Assembly (NCBI GenBank): GCA_030278955.1
Contig: JAOANR010000011.1
Location: forward strand, 25,548,403-25,612,402
Reading direction: 5' to 3'
Source: Hygrophila difformis
Lineage: Eukaryota > Streptophyta > Magnoliopsida > Lamiales > Acanthaceae
DNA length: 64,000 nt
Positions within the stretch are counted from its first letter, which is position 1. Each line of letters opens with the position of its first letter. A model generated the notes under the pieces. The model did not search any database. It was not told the origin of the DNA and saw only the letters and a program-made list of their open reading frames with translations. The position numbers and the translations under genes are program-made. Positions 33,521 to 45,263 of this stretch are shown one piece after another.

Positions 33521-36039
33521 ACAACTTTCATGGTGCAGCCGGGATAGATAGTTCAATCTTGACCTTCAGTCTGTCACACTGAAGGTCCCCGGCTATTGGC
33601 ATCATGAAACTTATCATAGTTTCATCTCATGAAGATCCTTGCCATGAAACATTTAACACATTCCCACTATATGAGTATTTTCTGAAAAATCATAATCCTG
33701 GTTTTCAATTTTATTTGATGAAACCAATTTATGAAGATGGAGTTGGGATTAGGGATATATTTATAGGTTGTCACGTTTTTATTACTCGTGTTAAGAAATT
33801 GTGCCCCCGAAAGCGCACGGTGTCAAAAATTGCAATAATTTATAGTAAGACCGGATCGTTCACTGGAGGATGTGCGATAGAAGCAGGGCCCACGTCGTTT
33901 ACTAAGATTTTCCACTCGGTTACTCGATTCAAGTTTTGCAATGGGTTCTAACAACTACTTGACAGTAATTTAAACTAGACTATGAAAGCAGTAAAATTAT
34001 TCTACAAAGCATGGTAAATTTAGTCTAAAAAGCGATTAAATCTATTCTAAGAAAGCGATAAGAATTATGCTAGGAAAGCAGGTAAAATTATTCTACGAAA
34101 GCGAATTAAAATGTGACAGAAGGGACAGGTAGAAAATAATAAAGATTGGACAAGATTCAGATGAAACACAATTAAACTTCTGTTTTAATACACAGATCTT
34201 TGTTTGGGGTAGTTCGTCAGTTAGCTAACTCTCATGCTTTCTGCACTATGTTCCCTCTAACAGACATGTACTTACAGTGAGAATTTACATGCTCTTAAGA
34301 CCTCAATTTCTAAGATACCACAGATTAATAACTCCCCTTGCAATGCCTTGCAAGAGTATGTTAGTCATATGTGGTGGACAAGCAACACCTGACATATCAT
34401 TAGTTGATATCCCAAGTACTCCTATCGTCCCCCTTGTCACACCCAAAGTCCAAATCTAACCCCGAACTAATCCATAACTCTTAAACCTTACAACCGGCGG
34501 CCAACCTCTAATTCTTCCGAGTGACCTCTATGAAAGCATTTTAAAGAAAGCGGTAAAGAAAGCAGTAAAGAAAGCATTTAAAACCTATCACTCGGAAGTC
34601 TTAAAAGATCATCACATTCCGTTAGTATAAAAGAGCCCCTGGTCTTGATGACCAGATGCAGATTTAGAACTTCCCAAATATCAGTAAGCCACAGGGCTTA
34701 TAACATCCGGTTAGTTATGAGATACAAACATGAGTGGAACAAACCTGTGGATATCTATTCCGAATGTACTCACTCAAGACTCAATTTTTGGCTTTGGTGA
34801 GAGAAAATAGCAGTTGAAAGAATACTCAACCCTACCTTAGAAATTAACCAAGGCCTATATGTTGTTCCTCTAATATTAATTATCACATCTTATCCGAATC
34901 CAAGTGGACACTGATTCGATGCAACACTTAATAAAAGATTTCCAACACACAGTAATTTTGAGAAACAAATAGATATTTGAAAATCATTCCCTAAACAGGT
35001 ACTAAACTCTCAATTAAAACACAGATCCTTTCAGTCTAGATGAGACCTAATCGCTGACTCTGCTTCTAAGTTCTCAAAATCAACCCCCAGTAGAAGATGA
35101 ATTAGTCATAACTGTGAAATTATCCCTTACTCAGATCCGGATTTTATAAAGTGATTTTTGTGGAAATTTATTGTGCAGCATCTGATTTAAATCAAGACTT
35201 CTATGTCCAAGGAGAAGGATCTCCAAAATATTATAGACCACAATATCTACATAATAATATCATGCATACAAGTATATGAGAAGTAAACTAAATTACCCCA
35301 AAATATATGGTGGGGTTAGACAGAATTTGATACACAAAGATGGATTAGCCTGAGATAAGAAGAATTTGGCTAAAAAGAGTGCCAGAAATAATTGGGGTGA
35401 TCCGGACTGCAAACATCTGCTATCCGGTTCCCAAGTATTCCAGATGGAATGAATTGTAGACAGTGGAATGCCTTAAGTGGCGGTTGCCGCCGTCACCTTA
35501 GACTTTACTATCTATGAATTTGGATGAAAACCCACATGTTCTATTACTGTAGTAATTAATAGATGACATTGGCATATATCATCTATAATTAATACAATTC
35601 TAGATTCAGGTTTGAAATTAAGGTAAAGAGAAGAAAACTGTATCTAATTAGGAGTTGGCTGAGTGACTAACCGTTATCTCCATGTAGAGACCTTTTCGCC
35701 GTAGCTTCCACCAACCACTAATCAGACCATGCAAAATAACGAGTAATAATTAATACACAGAAGACGAGCTAATCGTTATCCCGGTGAAGGGATCTTTTCG
35801 CCAACATTGATCTGTGATATTTCTTATTACCCATTCATACACACAATGAAAGGGAAGATAAACAAGATTAAGAAAATGTATTTGGTATTGTGTGAGTGTT
35901 AATCACACAATAATTAGACACTGATGGGTTGAGATGTGTAATGGATAAAATGAGATGTAGTGGGCCTAGGCCCAATACACCCATGCAACTTAACTCTTGT
36001 AATAAAATATTTTTGGAGTTTTAAAATAGAAGGAAGAAA

Positions 36040-36625
36040 GCAATTCGGTCTATTGGGCAAAATGCAAAAGAGACCGAATTGAGGATGCATGAGGTATGAA
36101 GCAACACCATACCCAATTAATCATTGTAAAGTCATGAAGCATCCTCTAATTCGAATTGTCAAGCAATTCGGTCTAAACCGAATTGGATAATTCGAATTGA
36201 TGAAGTCATTCCTTCACTCAAATTTGGCTAAGGCATTTACCTCAAAGTGAGGGTAATTCGAATTGCCAATTGAATTTGGTCTAGACTGAATTGGACAATT
36301 CGAATTGGTAAGACAGAGAAAATAAACTAAGGCATGAGGGGATGGCATGCATACAATGTGGTTTCCCAAGCCAATTCGGTCTATATGGGCAATTCGGTCT
36401 AAACCGAATTGCCTAGACCGAATTGCATAGAAACCACATGAAGACAACACTTTTTGCTATGCAATTCGGTCTCATGGGCAGTTCGGTATAGACCGAATTG
36501 TCTAGATCGAATTGCATATGAATTTTTAGATAAGACATTCAACAAATATTTTTGCCATGCAATTCCATTCTCATGGGCAATTCGGTCTAGACCGAATTGT
36601 CTCAAATCGAATTGCATGTCTTTTC
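36040..36625. repeat. Palindrome cluster 1 of H (3' LTR, transcribed part)
   Basis: Six or so units built from AATTCGGTCTAGACCGAATT with flanking half-sites AATTCGGTCT (before) and GACCGAATT (after), spaced by about 8 bases. The same cluster in the other LTR is at 53876-54440. ORFs here are by-products. Confidence 0.85.
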
Positions 36626-36709
36626 TCTCATAAGAGATATTTTAACTCATAAGTGCAGGTTCGGTTTACATTGTGTGGTTCATGATGGATAAGATTTACC
36701 AAATCCTTC

Positions 36710-38510
36710 GGTTCGTGCGATCCGTCTGGTCTTTTCCTCCTCTCTTTCGGACTTCTATCCTTCCACGTTTTCGGGCTCGATTTTCCGGGTCATTCTCGGA
36801 TTACGATTCCTATCCTAAATTTATTCCGACTTAAATTGATTTCATGTTTGAAATCTTAAGTCCATCGGTTTTGGATTCGTCGGCTTCTAAATCGTCGTCT
36901 TTTGACTTCCATGCATTTTCGATTTTACGGGTTCTCGGAAACAAAACCTCTACGCTCATCGGATTAAATTCTATTTTATATCCTAAAAATTACGGGTATT
37001 ACAGTCTACCCTCCTTAAGAATCAACTTCGTCCTCGAAGTTGTGCTTTATCATCTCGCGAGTTCGGGAATTGTTTGATTGAGTGATTGTATTATTGTGAG
37101 TTGTTGTTTGTTATTATTTGACTGAAATCAGAATTGAAATTTCCGAGTTGCCTACGTACCCCGTGAAGGGATCAAGTCATCACGTAGTTCAAAATAATTT
37201 GAATTTGTTTAATTGGGATACAATGATATTCGAACAAAAATATTCGGGTCGTTACATCCTCCCCCTCTTAAGATTACAGTTATGTCCCCATAACTGTGGT
37301 TGCATATTCTTGGAATAGGATCGGGTAACGCTCCCTCATGTTTGCCTCTAACTCCCATGTTGCCGTCTCGGTTTCGTGGTTAGACCAACTTTGACCATTC
37401 TCACGGTCTTATTTCTTGTTACTCTCTCCTTGAAGTCGAGAATTTGCACCGAAATCTCCTTGTAGCTCAAGTCAATATCCAATTCAATTTCTTCCGGTTG
37501 CAATACATGGTCGGGTCGTGCACATACTTCTTCAATTGTGATACGTGGAACACATCGTGCACTCGAGCCAATTGTGGCGGTAAGGCTAGTCGGTATGCTA
37601 GATTACCGACTCTTCCTAGAATCTCATAAGGTCCTATATATCGAGGACTTAGCTTTCCCCGCTTGCCAAAGCGCATCACCCCCTTCATTGGTGATATCTT
37701 TAGCATGACCTTATCCCCAACTTGAAATTCTAGGTCTTGCCGTCTCACGTCGGCATAGCTCTTCTGTCGATCTTGTGCCGCCTTCATCTTCCCTTGAATG
37801 ATCTTAATTTGTTGAGCCGTATCCTCAACAAGTTGTGGTCCTACTGCCACGGCCTTATCATTCTCTATCCAACTTAATGGACTTCGCACTTTCGACCATA
37901 CAGTGCCTCGAATGGTGCCATGCCAATACTAGCATGGTAGCTATTGTTGTAGGAAAATTCAATTAAGGGTAAATGATTTTCCCAGCTACCCTTAAACTCT
38001 AGAACACATGCCCTTAGCATGTCCTCCAATGTTTGGATCGTTCTCTCTGTCTGTCCATCCGTCATGGGGTGGAACGCGGTACTCATCTTTATTTTTGTAC
38101 CGAGGGCTTCTTGCAGTTTTGTCCAAAAATGAGAGACAAATCTACTGTCTCTATCCGAGATGATGTCATGTGGTACTCCATGCCGGCGTACCACATTGTC
38201 GACATACGCCCTTGCCAATTGGTCCATTGACCAAGTGTCCTTCATTGGTATGAATATGGCAGCTTTCGTCAACCTATCCACGATCACCCAGATTTTATTC
38301 ATCCCTTTCGGTGACCGCGGTAACCCCGAGACGAAATCCATTGAAATGCTATCCAATTTCCAACTCGGGATTTCCAATGATTGCATTAGCCCTAAAGGTT
38401 TTTGGCGTACTGCCTTGATCTTCTGGCAGGTGAGGCATCTAGCCACAAACTCGGCTACCTCTCTTTTCATGTTCGACTACCAATAGTTCTTCTTTAAGTC
38501 CTTGTACAGC
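36710..38510 (-). mobile_element. Chromovirus fragment inserted in LTR H
   Basis: In the other LTR the flanks AAATCCTTC and ATTTCACATC are directly joined; here 1.8 kb lies between, with no target duplication and no lost bases. The insert runs (minus strand) from the integrase zinc region (LYKDLKK) through integrase, the double polypurine tract (37004-37272) and an LTR start (TGTAATACCCG at 37003) to about 294 bases into U3 (CGGATCGCACGAACC). It has no LTR ends at its borders, so it did not arrive by retrotransposition. Its two ends closely match the gap at the C/D junction (19455/19456). Confidence 0.85.
37467..38508 (-). pseudogene. Integrase in the inserted chromovirus fragment
   Basis: Zinc-region end (CLTCQKIKA), core ([59 protein letters not shown]) and GPY/F-like region (SPRYIGPYEILGRV). 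A frame change at about 37880 splits it and another near 37490 removes the chromodomain. A stop replaces W in the entry YWW. Overall close to the integrase of A. Confidence 0.88.
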
Positions 38511-39305
38511 AATTTCACATCAATGTCACTTCACAGCCACACTAATGAGTGTTTTAAGGAAAATAGGTAAAGTAGGTTACGTGGCTAGCAGATATTGGCA
38601 TGAAACAAACCTTAAAACTACAAACAAGCAATCAGAGATCAAAAACTTAAACATCTACTGAACAAATAAGAACACATGCTTAAAAATAAGAACACCTACA
38701 TTATCTAAGGCAACAATAAGCTAACAAAAGAGACTAAAACAGCAACTGAATAGCAGAGAAATAAATTCTAACAAGCCTAAGATTGTCTAAAACCTAAGAA
38801 TACTTATTTGGATCTCTAAGGTATAAGATCAAGCCAAAAACCCACTAGCATACATTTATTGAGAATGTAAGTCAACTAGGACATAATAAATGTAACCTAG
38901 TTGAAACAAACAAACATTCTAACATTTATTGCTAAGGAAAACATTAAATAAATGCCAAACACTTGAAATGAAAACCCATTTCTGGATTCTTTCTTGTATT
39001 GACACTTGAAAGCAGTAAATAACCCTAAAACCATTCATTGGCTTGAAGGTAGGGTTCATTCTAACTACAAAGCATTTAAAGTTTATGGAAATGGCTACAC
39101 TAAGGGTGGTAACAAGCTTCTATGAAAAATAAACTAAGCTCAAAAGCAATAAAACTACATTACAAGCATGAAAATAAACTAACTAACTACACTACCTACC
39201 TAACCCTTAAGGGGTGAAGAACCTTCTGCTCCTTCTTTTTGTCTCCCAGCAAAATGTCCAAGTGTGTAAGGATTAGAATTTTTTTCTTGTGTTGAGGAAG
39301 GTCAG

Positions 39306-39313
39306 CTTTTATA
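39306..39313 (-). promoter_or_regulatory. TATA box of LTR H
   Basis: The minus strand reads TATAAAAG, with CCTAGGG-type sequence upstream shared with LTR I (TATA at 58899-58907). Palindrome cluster 2 begins about 70 bases upstream. Confidence 0.6.
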
Positions 39314-39377
39314 CTTCTTCTCGAAACCCTAGGCCCATCATGCATTTCTCACGTGCTACACAGCTGCAATTTTGAAT

Positions 39378-39790
39378 GTGGTTCGGTCTCCTCAAGTAGT
39401 TCGGTTTAGACCGAATTGGTGACATGAGGTCTTTCTCCTTGATCTTGAGCATGAAATGTGGTGATTCGGTCTATGGGTAGACCGAATTGGCCTTGTCGAA
39501 TTGAAGATGGCTCCTGCTTGGCTTCCTTGCTTTGAGGTAATTTGATCTATGCAATCAATTCGGCCTAGACCGAATTGCAATAGATCGAACTCCTTCTTTT
39601 CTGTTTTGCTCAAAGTCTTCTCCTTTCCATAGTGCAATTCGGTCTAGGGGTCAATTCGGTTTAGACCGAACTGCCGCAGACCGAATTGGTTGCTCTTCTC
39701 TTCTTCAACACTTCTCTTTTTCTTCTTCTCTTCAGCAATTCGGTCTAATGAGCAATTCGGTTTAGGTCGAATTGTGTACAGACCGAATTG
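39378..39790. repeat. Palindrome cluster 2 of H (U3, upstream of TATA)
   Basis: Five units of the AATTCGGTCTAGACCGAATT type with outer half-sites, for example AATTCGGTCT, spacer, AATTCGGTTTAGACCGAACT, spacer, AGACCGAATT. It occupies the promoter-proximal U3. Element I has its own motif in the same place (58977-59265). Confidence 0.85.
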
Positions 39791-39829
39791 ATCTTCAACA
39801 CTTAACCAAAATTTCAGTTTGTGGGATTT

Positions 39830-41821
39830 TCATTCTTTTTCCCATCTTTTCATTCCTTTTTCTTTTCTTTTTCTTTTTTTCATGTTTTTGGATTTTTCTA
39901 ACACAAATGCAATTAAAATTGCATATTTTTGTGTCTTTCATTACCAGCTCAATATTTTTACAAACTTGCATCAATCTGTCGAATTCAACTGCTTTCTTAT
40001 TGAAATAAGATGGGATTTCGATCAAAATGTCCGTCTCAGACACGGAAATGGATTGGAAATAATGGACAATTTTGGCCATTATCAACATCCTCACATTTAA
40101 TATTGATCATCCCCGAGCAGTCAGAGTCAGTGCTCCTAAGAGCATGGACTCTGCATATTCAATCCATTTGCGTGGCTTCAAAAATTTCATTCTTGTTATA
40201 TTGGGATAATACAATCACAATTACAAGTATTAAACTCTATTGATTGCAGTGTTTAATGAAATGATACTTTTCACTTGGATAGGTATACAAATAAATCATT
40301 ATTGTTAATTTTTCTTGAATATATGTATAGAAAATTTCATTGGTTTTAATTCTTGAATTCAAGTATGACATGATCATTAAACAATCAAAGTAGAGCCTTA
40401 CATATAGTAGAATCGGAAATTTCACTCACTCTCAAAGTTGGCTTTTAAACAATACGCTCATAATCAAATTCAAATAAATTCTCCCATAAGCTTGCAATTA
40501 GACCAACTCGCCACCTACTCATTTCCTCAAATCGAGATCCCGATGTCTTATTTAAGGTTATAACGGGGCATACGGTTGTAACATTGGGTATGGAAGGGAA
40601 TTATTAGGCTAAAAAGTGATATGAGTCCATTCCATTATAACTTGGCATGTTTTTACTTGAAATCTATGATCATCAATATTTCTTTCTTTCTTTGTTTTTC
40701 TTTTCTATTGCATGACATTAGACTTTGCCTAATTTGATTTGTCAATTGCAATTTATTTCTGTTGAATAAATCTCAGCACTTTTTTTTTGTTGATCGGTTT
40801 ATGAGTACCGATTGATATTTTTGATGATCATAAACTATAATGCCTTGATGGAATTGATTCGTGTACACTTGGGTTTGATTTCTTGGTCTTTTTATAAGGT
40901 TAGGAATAACATAGTGGTTTCAAAGAAAAATTAGGCTTAAAGGCTCAACTTGGTTAATCCTAAAGGGAAAATATTTTTGGGTTTGAAATTCAAACGAAAG
41001 CCAAAATTTTGGGTTTTCTAAGTGCCTCGATCATGTACTCGATTTCGGGAATATGGCATGGTCTTGAATCGATCCCAATTGCAAGTTCTAGTGTCCTTTA
41101 ATCGAATTGATTTTCACACGACAAAGAAATAATGAGTAAAAATGACTCGGCTCAGATCTCACATGGACGGTTTGATCATGTCATACCTTTATTCTCAAAT
41201 TTAACCTTGAAAAATTCTTGCAAATTATTTAATCAAATTCTCAACATGAAAATTTTGTTTTTCTTCCAAATGATCATATCATTGGATTTTTATAGCTCAA
41301 AACCTCAAGAATTTATGTCATGCATATTTTTTAATTGTTTTATCCCAATTTAATAGTTTGAAAATTTCATCCTTAGCCTAAATTCAACATGTGAATTTAG
41401 GTGACAGATTTATGCTTGTTTTATGCCGGTTATTTAATTGAAAGCAGTAAAAAGACACTGTGATCATGCAAGCATGTCACAGCTTTGTTTTTGGCGCGAC
41501 AGTCACTTATTCATCTTGGACTGTCACACATCTTTTTCAAAAATATTTTGAGAATTCGGAACGAAATTCTCTTGTGGAAAGCAATAAACACTGGCTTCCA
41601 AAATACATTTCTGACAATCATAATTAACAGTTCCAAGGTTCGTTTTACAACACACGACCTTAATCACTGTACTTCACCAATACATTAATTACAGGAGATG
41701 CTATACACTTGGGTAAAGTTAGCATTAAAAAGCAGTCAAAAGATCTCCTAAATAAAGTTCCAGTTAACCCAGTCAAAAGTGAATCTCTACAGATTCAGTC
41801 CATCTTCAGCATCCTTCTCTT
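39830..41821. other. 3' non-coding region of H
   Basis: No convincing gene. It aligns with 59300-61228 of element I. Several blocks are very similar (for example CTCGATTTCGGGA and GGCATGGTCTTGAATCG near 41040-41080 against 60525-60560), above the level of neighbouring sequence. Pyrimidine runs at 39831-39891 and 40677-40705 are candidate polypurine tracts on the minus strand. A copy of the ATCAACATCCTCACATTTA motif is at 40081-40099. Confidence 0.6.
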
Positions 41822-42501
41822 CTAATCCTGAAAGAAGATCCTGCTCCAGTGGACGAAGTTGGTCAGGCTGCAGGGCACGCAGTAATCACCCTCGTCTGCT
41901 TCGCCATTCTCCAGCACTCTTGAGCAGTAAACTCTGGGTCCTTGGTTGCCAAACAGGTCAGGAGTTTCCAGGCTATCAGCCAGCCATGCAAAGACATTTG
42001 TCCCCCACATATGTCATGACTGATTTATCAGTCACTGTCATGTTTATCATCGCCACCCCTTGCTGGACCTGTTCATTGTCCACCTTGCTGAGCAGCATGT
42101 ACCCCCTGAGAAAGATTGAGGCTTTATGATTGTCCTCAATCCCTTCCTTCAGTAGTTCGCAAGCTTGACCCTCGTCCCCTGCTCCAAATGCTTGCAGAGC
42201 TGGAATAAGCTGGAGGTTGAAGTTTCCAGCTTCCTCACACTTTAGCAGGAGTTCCTCTTTCTGCTGTTCGACTCCCTGCTGCCACATCTTCACGATGGTG
42301 GTCTCCAGCTCGCACCTTTTGTAGACAATGGGGAGATCTGCCGCATCCCTGAGTTTCTTGCATGCCTCCCTGACAGTGAACACCTTTTTGATGTCGTCCT
42401 CTCCGATGCGAGAGAGGATCTCCCCCAAGAGTTCCACCGGAAGGTCCAGCAGCTCAATTCTTCCTTCTTGATCTTGATTTGGGTCTGCGGGAATGATGCC
42501 T
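41822..42501 (-). pseudogene. F-box-like protein gene carried by H (main exon, one frameshift)
   Basis: N-terminal F-box (LLDLPVELLGEILSRIGEDD, then VREACKKLRDA), then a region like the Sel1/TPR-type repeats of the plant At2g35280-like F-box proteins (EEAGNFNLQLIPALQAF, DNHKASIFLRGYMLLSKVDN), then VYCSR and a C-terminal CxxC with FVHWSR. About 220 codons in all. F-box proteins give target choice to SCF ubiquitin ligases. A one-base shift near 41985-42005 separates the CxxC end from the rest. It is in sense with gag-pol, downstream of integrase, where Athila relatives hold an env-like ORF. An apparent splice acceptor (TTTCCAG) precedes it at 42502. It is about 70 percent identical by eye to the copy in I over 130 residues. 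Confidence 0.7.
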
Positions 42502-43987
42502 CTGGAAAGAAGACATGGAGTAGTAAACAAGTCTGATACCAGTAGTCTCACTCCTTCAGCTAGTTCTAAACATAGGTCGCTGAATGAGAGAGTTGGAACT
42601 ATTTTTAGCAAATTTTTGATAAACATATTCAAGTTGGAAAATCAACATCCTCACATTTTGAGCTAAGCTCTAAATGTGAGTTAATTGGTTTTTACTTGAA
42701 TTTATTAGATAAAAAGACATGGAGTTGGATTTTTAAATCCAACTCTTATTGCAACAACATAGAGAGAGAGGTGAGAGAAGTAAGGATCTGGGACCCTTAC
42801 AAAATTTTTCTTAGACTATAAATAGTCTAAAAGGTTTTTTTTTTAATGGTTAAAAGACCAAAAGAAAGACTTTCATAGGCTATTAAGCCTACGAAAGAGA
42901 TTTGGATTTTTATCACTTAAAAAGTGATTTAAATCATGTGAAATAGGCAGCAAGATGATTAGTGATGAGGAACAAATGCACATGACCAGTTATGCAATCA
43001 CTAGCATGCAGTAATGGATCATGGAGAATAAAAATAAAATAAACATGCACATACACAAAAAAGTCATTTTTGGATTTTTAGGAGAAGTGTTGACTTGTTT
43101 ATTTAATAAAATTGGGGGTGTGAGTGGTCCCCCATTTGGATTTTGTTTTGGGAAATGGGTGTTAAAGAATGAAACAAGATGTTCCATTTGAATATTCCCC
43201 ATTTAGCCCAAAAATGAGCACACGTCAAACACTTAAAAGAAAAGAGCATTCTACCACTTTTTTTTTGTCTTTTTAGACATAAATGCCATGCCAAAAGTGT
43301 TGGAAAAATTTTGGCATGGTTTCGTCTATAATACCATGTTTCCCGTATGTGCAAACATCAACTTTCGAGTTGAGTTTGCAAATTGTGTTCAACATTTATT
43401 TACAAGATACACATAACACAGTACATGCATAAATGAAAACAACACAGACAATCCATTCATACCATGATCATGCAAAAATTAGCCAATAAATCATGCTTCA
43501 AAAACATAGATTCGGCAGTACCATCAACATGCATATCCAATCAACATTATCAAATAACCAGTAAAATAACACAGTGATTGCAAGGGAAAAACAAACCACT
43601 GTGTTTTTCCATTTTCACAGATTTCATAAAATAGACACAGACAGAACAACATATACACAGACGATCAAACAGCAACACAATATACAAAGATAGGATTTTT
43701 ATGGGTTTTGAACCCATATTTTCAAATATAGACGCATCCCTACACCACAGAAAACTTGAACCCACAACAATGACAGTTTCGAACAAAAAGCCCTAAAACC
43801 CTAGGTTCTGCCTATCCTGTTCTTTCCTATTTCCGACCACACCCAAACCATTCCGGCCACTTCCCGACCATCTCCCACTCGAAAACGATCACCATTCCCT
43901 TCTCCATTACCGATTTCGCAAAAACAATGAAAAACCAACACTGGAATCGCGAAAATAGGAGTGCGAAATCAAAAACAGAGCACTTAC
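42502..43987 (-). other. Probable intron of the H F-box gene
   Basis: Donor GG/GTAAGTG at 43988/43987 and acceptor CTTCTTTCCAG at 42502, 1486 bases, no coding character. The motif CTAAATGTGAGGATGTTGAT-like copy (42641-42681, with a hairpin) lies 140 bases before the acceptor. I has an intron at the same place with the same phase. An in-frame ATG upstream of the donor was not found in H. Confidence 0.45.
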
Positions 43988-44181
43988 CCGACACTCCCAG
44001 TAGGATTAGACGAAGAAGATGCCAGTTTTACGCACTTTGAACGGAGTTGATCAAGTAAAAGCTTTGGCTCGAGCCCTGGTTTCGCGAGGAAGACGGAGTT
44101 CGCGAGAGGGGATTCGGGGAAATATCGAAGTGTTGGAGGGTGAAAGTGAGGGAAAAGAGGGGGAAAAGGGGATATAAAGGG
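43988..44181 (-). promoter_or_regulatory. Leader and TATA-like site of the H F-box gene
   Basis: The minus strand has TTTATATCC (44172-44178) followed by a CT-rich leader and the donor at 43987. The TATA-like site reads TATAAAG on the plus strand, so direction is not certain; the pyrimidine-rich leader and the splice donor favour minus. Palindrome cluster 3 starts immediately upstream. Confidence 0.4.
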
Positions 44182-44187
44182 GTAGGG

Positions 44188-44800
44188 GAGTGGCTAATTC
44201 GGTCTATTGGAGACCGAACCATCAATTCGGTCTAGACCGAACTGATGTGATCTCCAAGTGTTTGTGAGAGATTCGGTCTCTTAGGCCAATTCGGTCTAGA
44301 CCGAATTGGCATAGAGACCGAATTGCAAGGGAAAGCAAACACACTTGCTGCAATGTGATCTTTTGAAGTCAATTCGGTCTTAGACCGAATTGGTTTAGAG
44401 GCCGAATTACAGCAAGAAGACCGAATCTGATTACTTAGGAAAATTACTGAGGGATGCTTTTGTGAGGCAATTCGGTATAGACCGAATTGCCTTATAGATC
44501 GAATTGCTCACTTGCATAAATAAAACTAAGGAAACACAAATGCGTTTTGTAGATCAATTCAATCTATTCAAAATTAATTCGGTCTAGACCGAATTGCTAT
44601 AGATCGAATTACTACTTGGCTAAATTTACACAAGGATGGACGATGTGTCTTGGGGAAGCCAATTCGGTCTCTAGGGCCAATTCGGTGTATACCGAATTAG
44701 CTTGGGGATCGAATTGGTTAAAATTTCCAAGGCATACCTCCAATGCGATCTGTTTCAAACAATTCGATTTAGACCGAATTGATTTGAGATACAAAATAGA
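44188..44800. repeat. Palindrome cluster 3 of H (upstream of the F-box gene)
   Basis: Seven or so units of AATTCGGTCTAGACCGAATT with outer half-sites, the same motif as in the LTR clusters. It starts within about 10 bases of the TATA-like site of the F-box leader. Element I has its own motif here (63257-63560). Confidence 0.85.
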
Positions 44801-45090
44801 TCGCATTCAACACTTAGAAAAATTTTGAAATTTTTCAAATTTCAAATTTTCTGAAATTATGGATTTTCTTAAAAATAAGCACACTGAAAGCACACATTAA
44901 AACAGAAGCATTACTCTATTATAAATTGCTTGCATAAATTAGGTTGGATTAACACCCTCATTTTATGGAGTTATTCCGGATTTTAAATTTCTCTAAATTC
45001 CGAAATTACTTTCCATTAAATGTAGTGTTAATCTAACCGGGAACCTGGTTTTCGAAGCATTATCTTTCTTTTTGTTGGTTCCATGAATTC

Positions 45091-45172
45091 CTGCAAGGTA
45101 AACATAAGAAAATTATTAAAATTTCTCCAAATATCAACATCCTCACATTTAGAGTCTTAGTACTCTAAATGT
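45091..45172 (-). other. Conserved hairpin motif and splice-acceptor-like site after pol of H
   Basis: The minus strand reads hairpin ACATTTAGAG-loop-CTCTAAATGT (45145-45172), then GAGGATGTTGAT, then CTTGCAG (45091-45097). Element I has the same order at 63876-63957. Copies of the motif also stand before the F-box acceptor and near the LTR. Confidence 0.5.
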
Positions 45173-45263
45173 TTAGTTGATTTTTGGATACTTATCATTC
45201 GAGACGAATAAATATGTACTAAATAAATATGTAATAAATAACAATATAGATATATATATATAT

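Larger units (their letters stand above)
33341..39830 (-). repeat. 3' LTR of element H (interrupted at 36710-38510; right border approximate)
   Basis: Matches 51176-54803 from TGAAACTTTTGAC on, with the alignment resuming at 38511 after a foreign fragment. The other copy stops at the position of 38782, so the U3 border cannot be fixed by comparison. A TATA box at 39306 and upstream palindromes to 39790 show that the LTR reaches at least there. A pyrimidine tract on the plus strand at 39831-39891 could be the polypurine tract. ORFs such as the one at 33604 are only LTR sequence repeated at 51438. Confidence 0.75.

Noticed and set aside
33604..33951. 115-codon gene, seen again at 51438
   Set aside because: It lies in the LTR of H and is repeated only because the LTR is; the second copy breaks after 77 codons.
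41822..42501. An ordinary host gene at this locus
   Set aside because: The same gene lies in the same place of a second element (I), so it travels with the elements.
41976..42632. F-box ORF of H starting at its first ATG (42632)
   Set aside because: The 44 residues before the acceptor at 42502 are not present in I and read through the hairpin/acceptor region; the exon start at 42501 is preferred.
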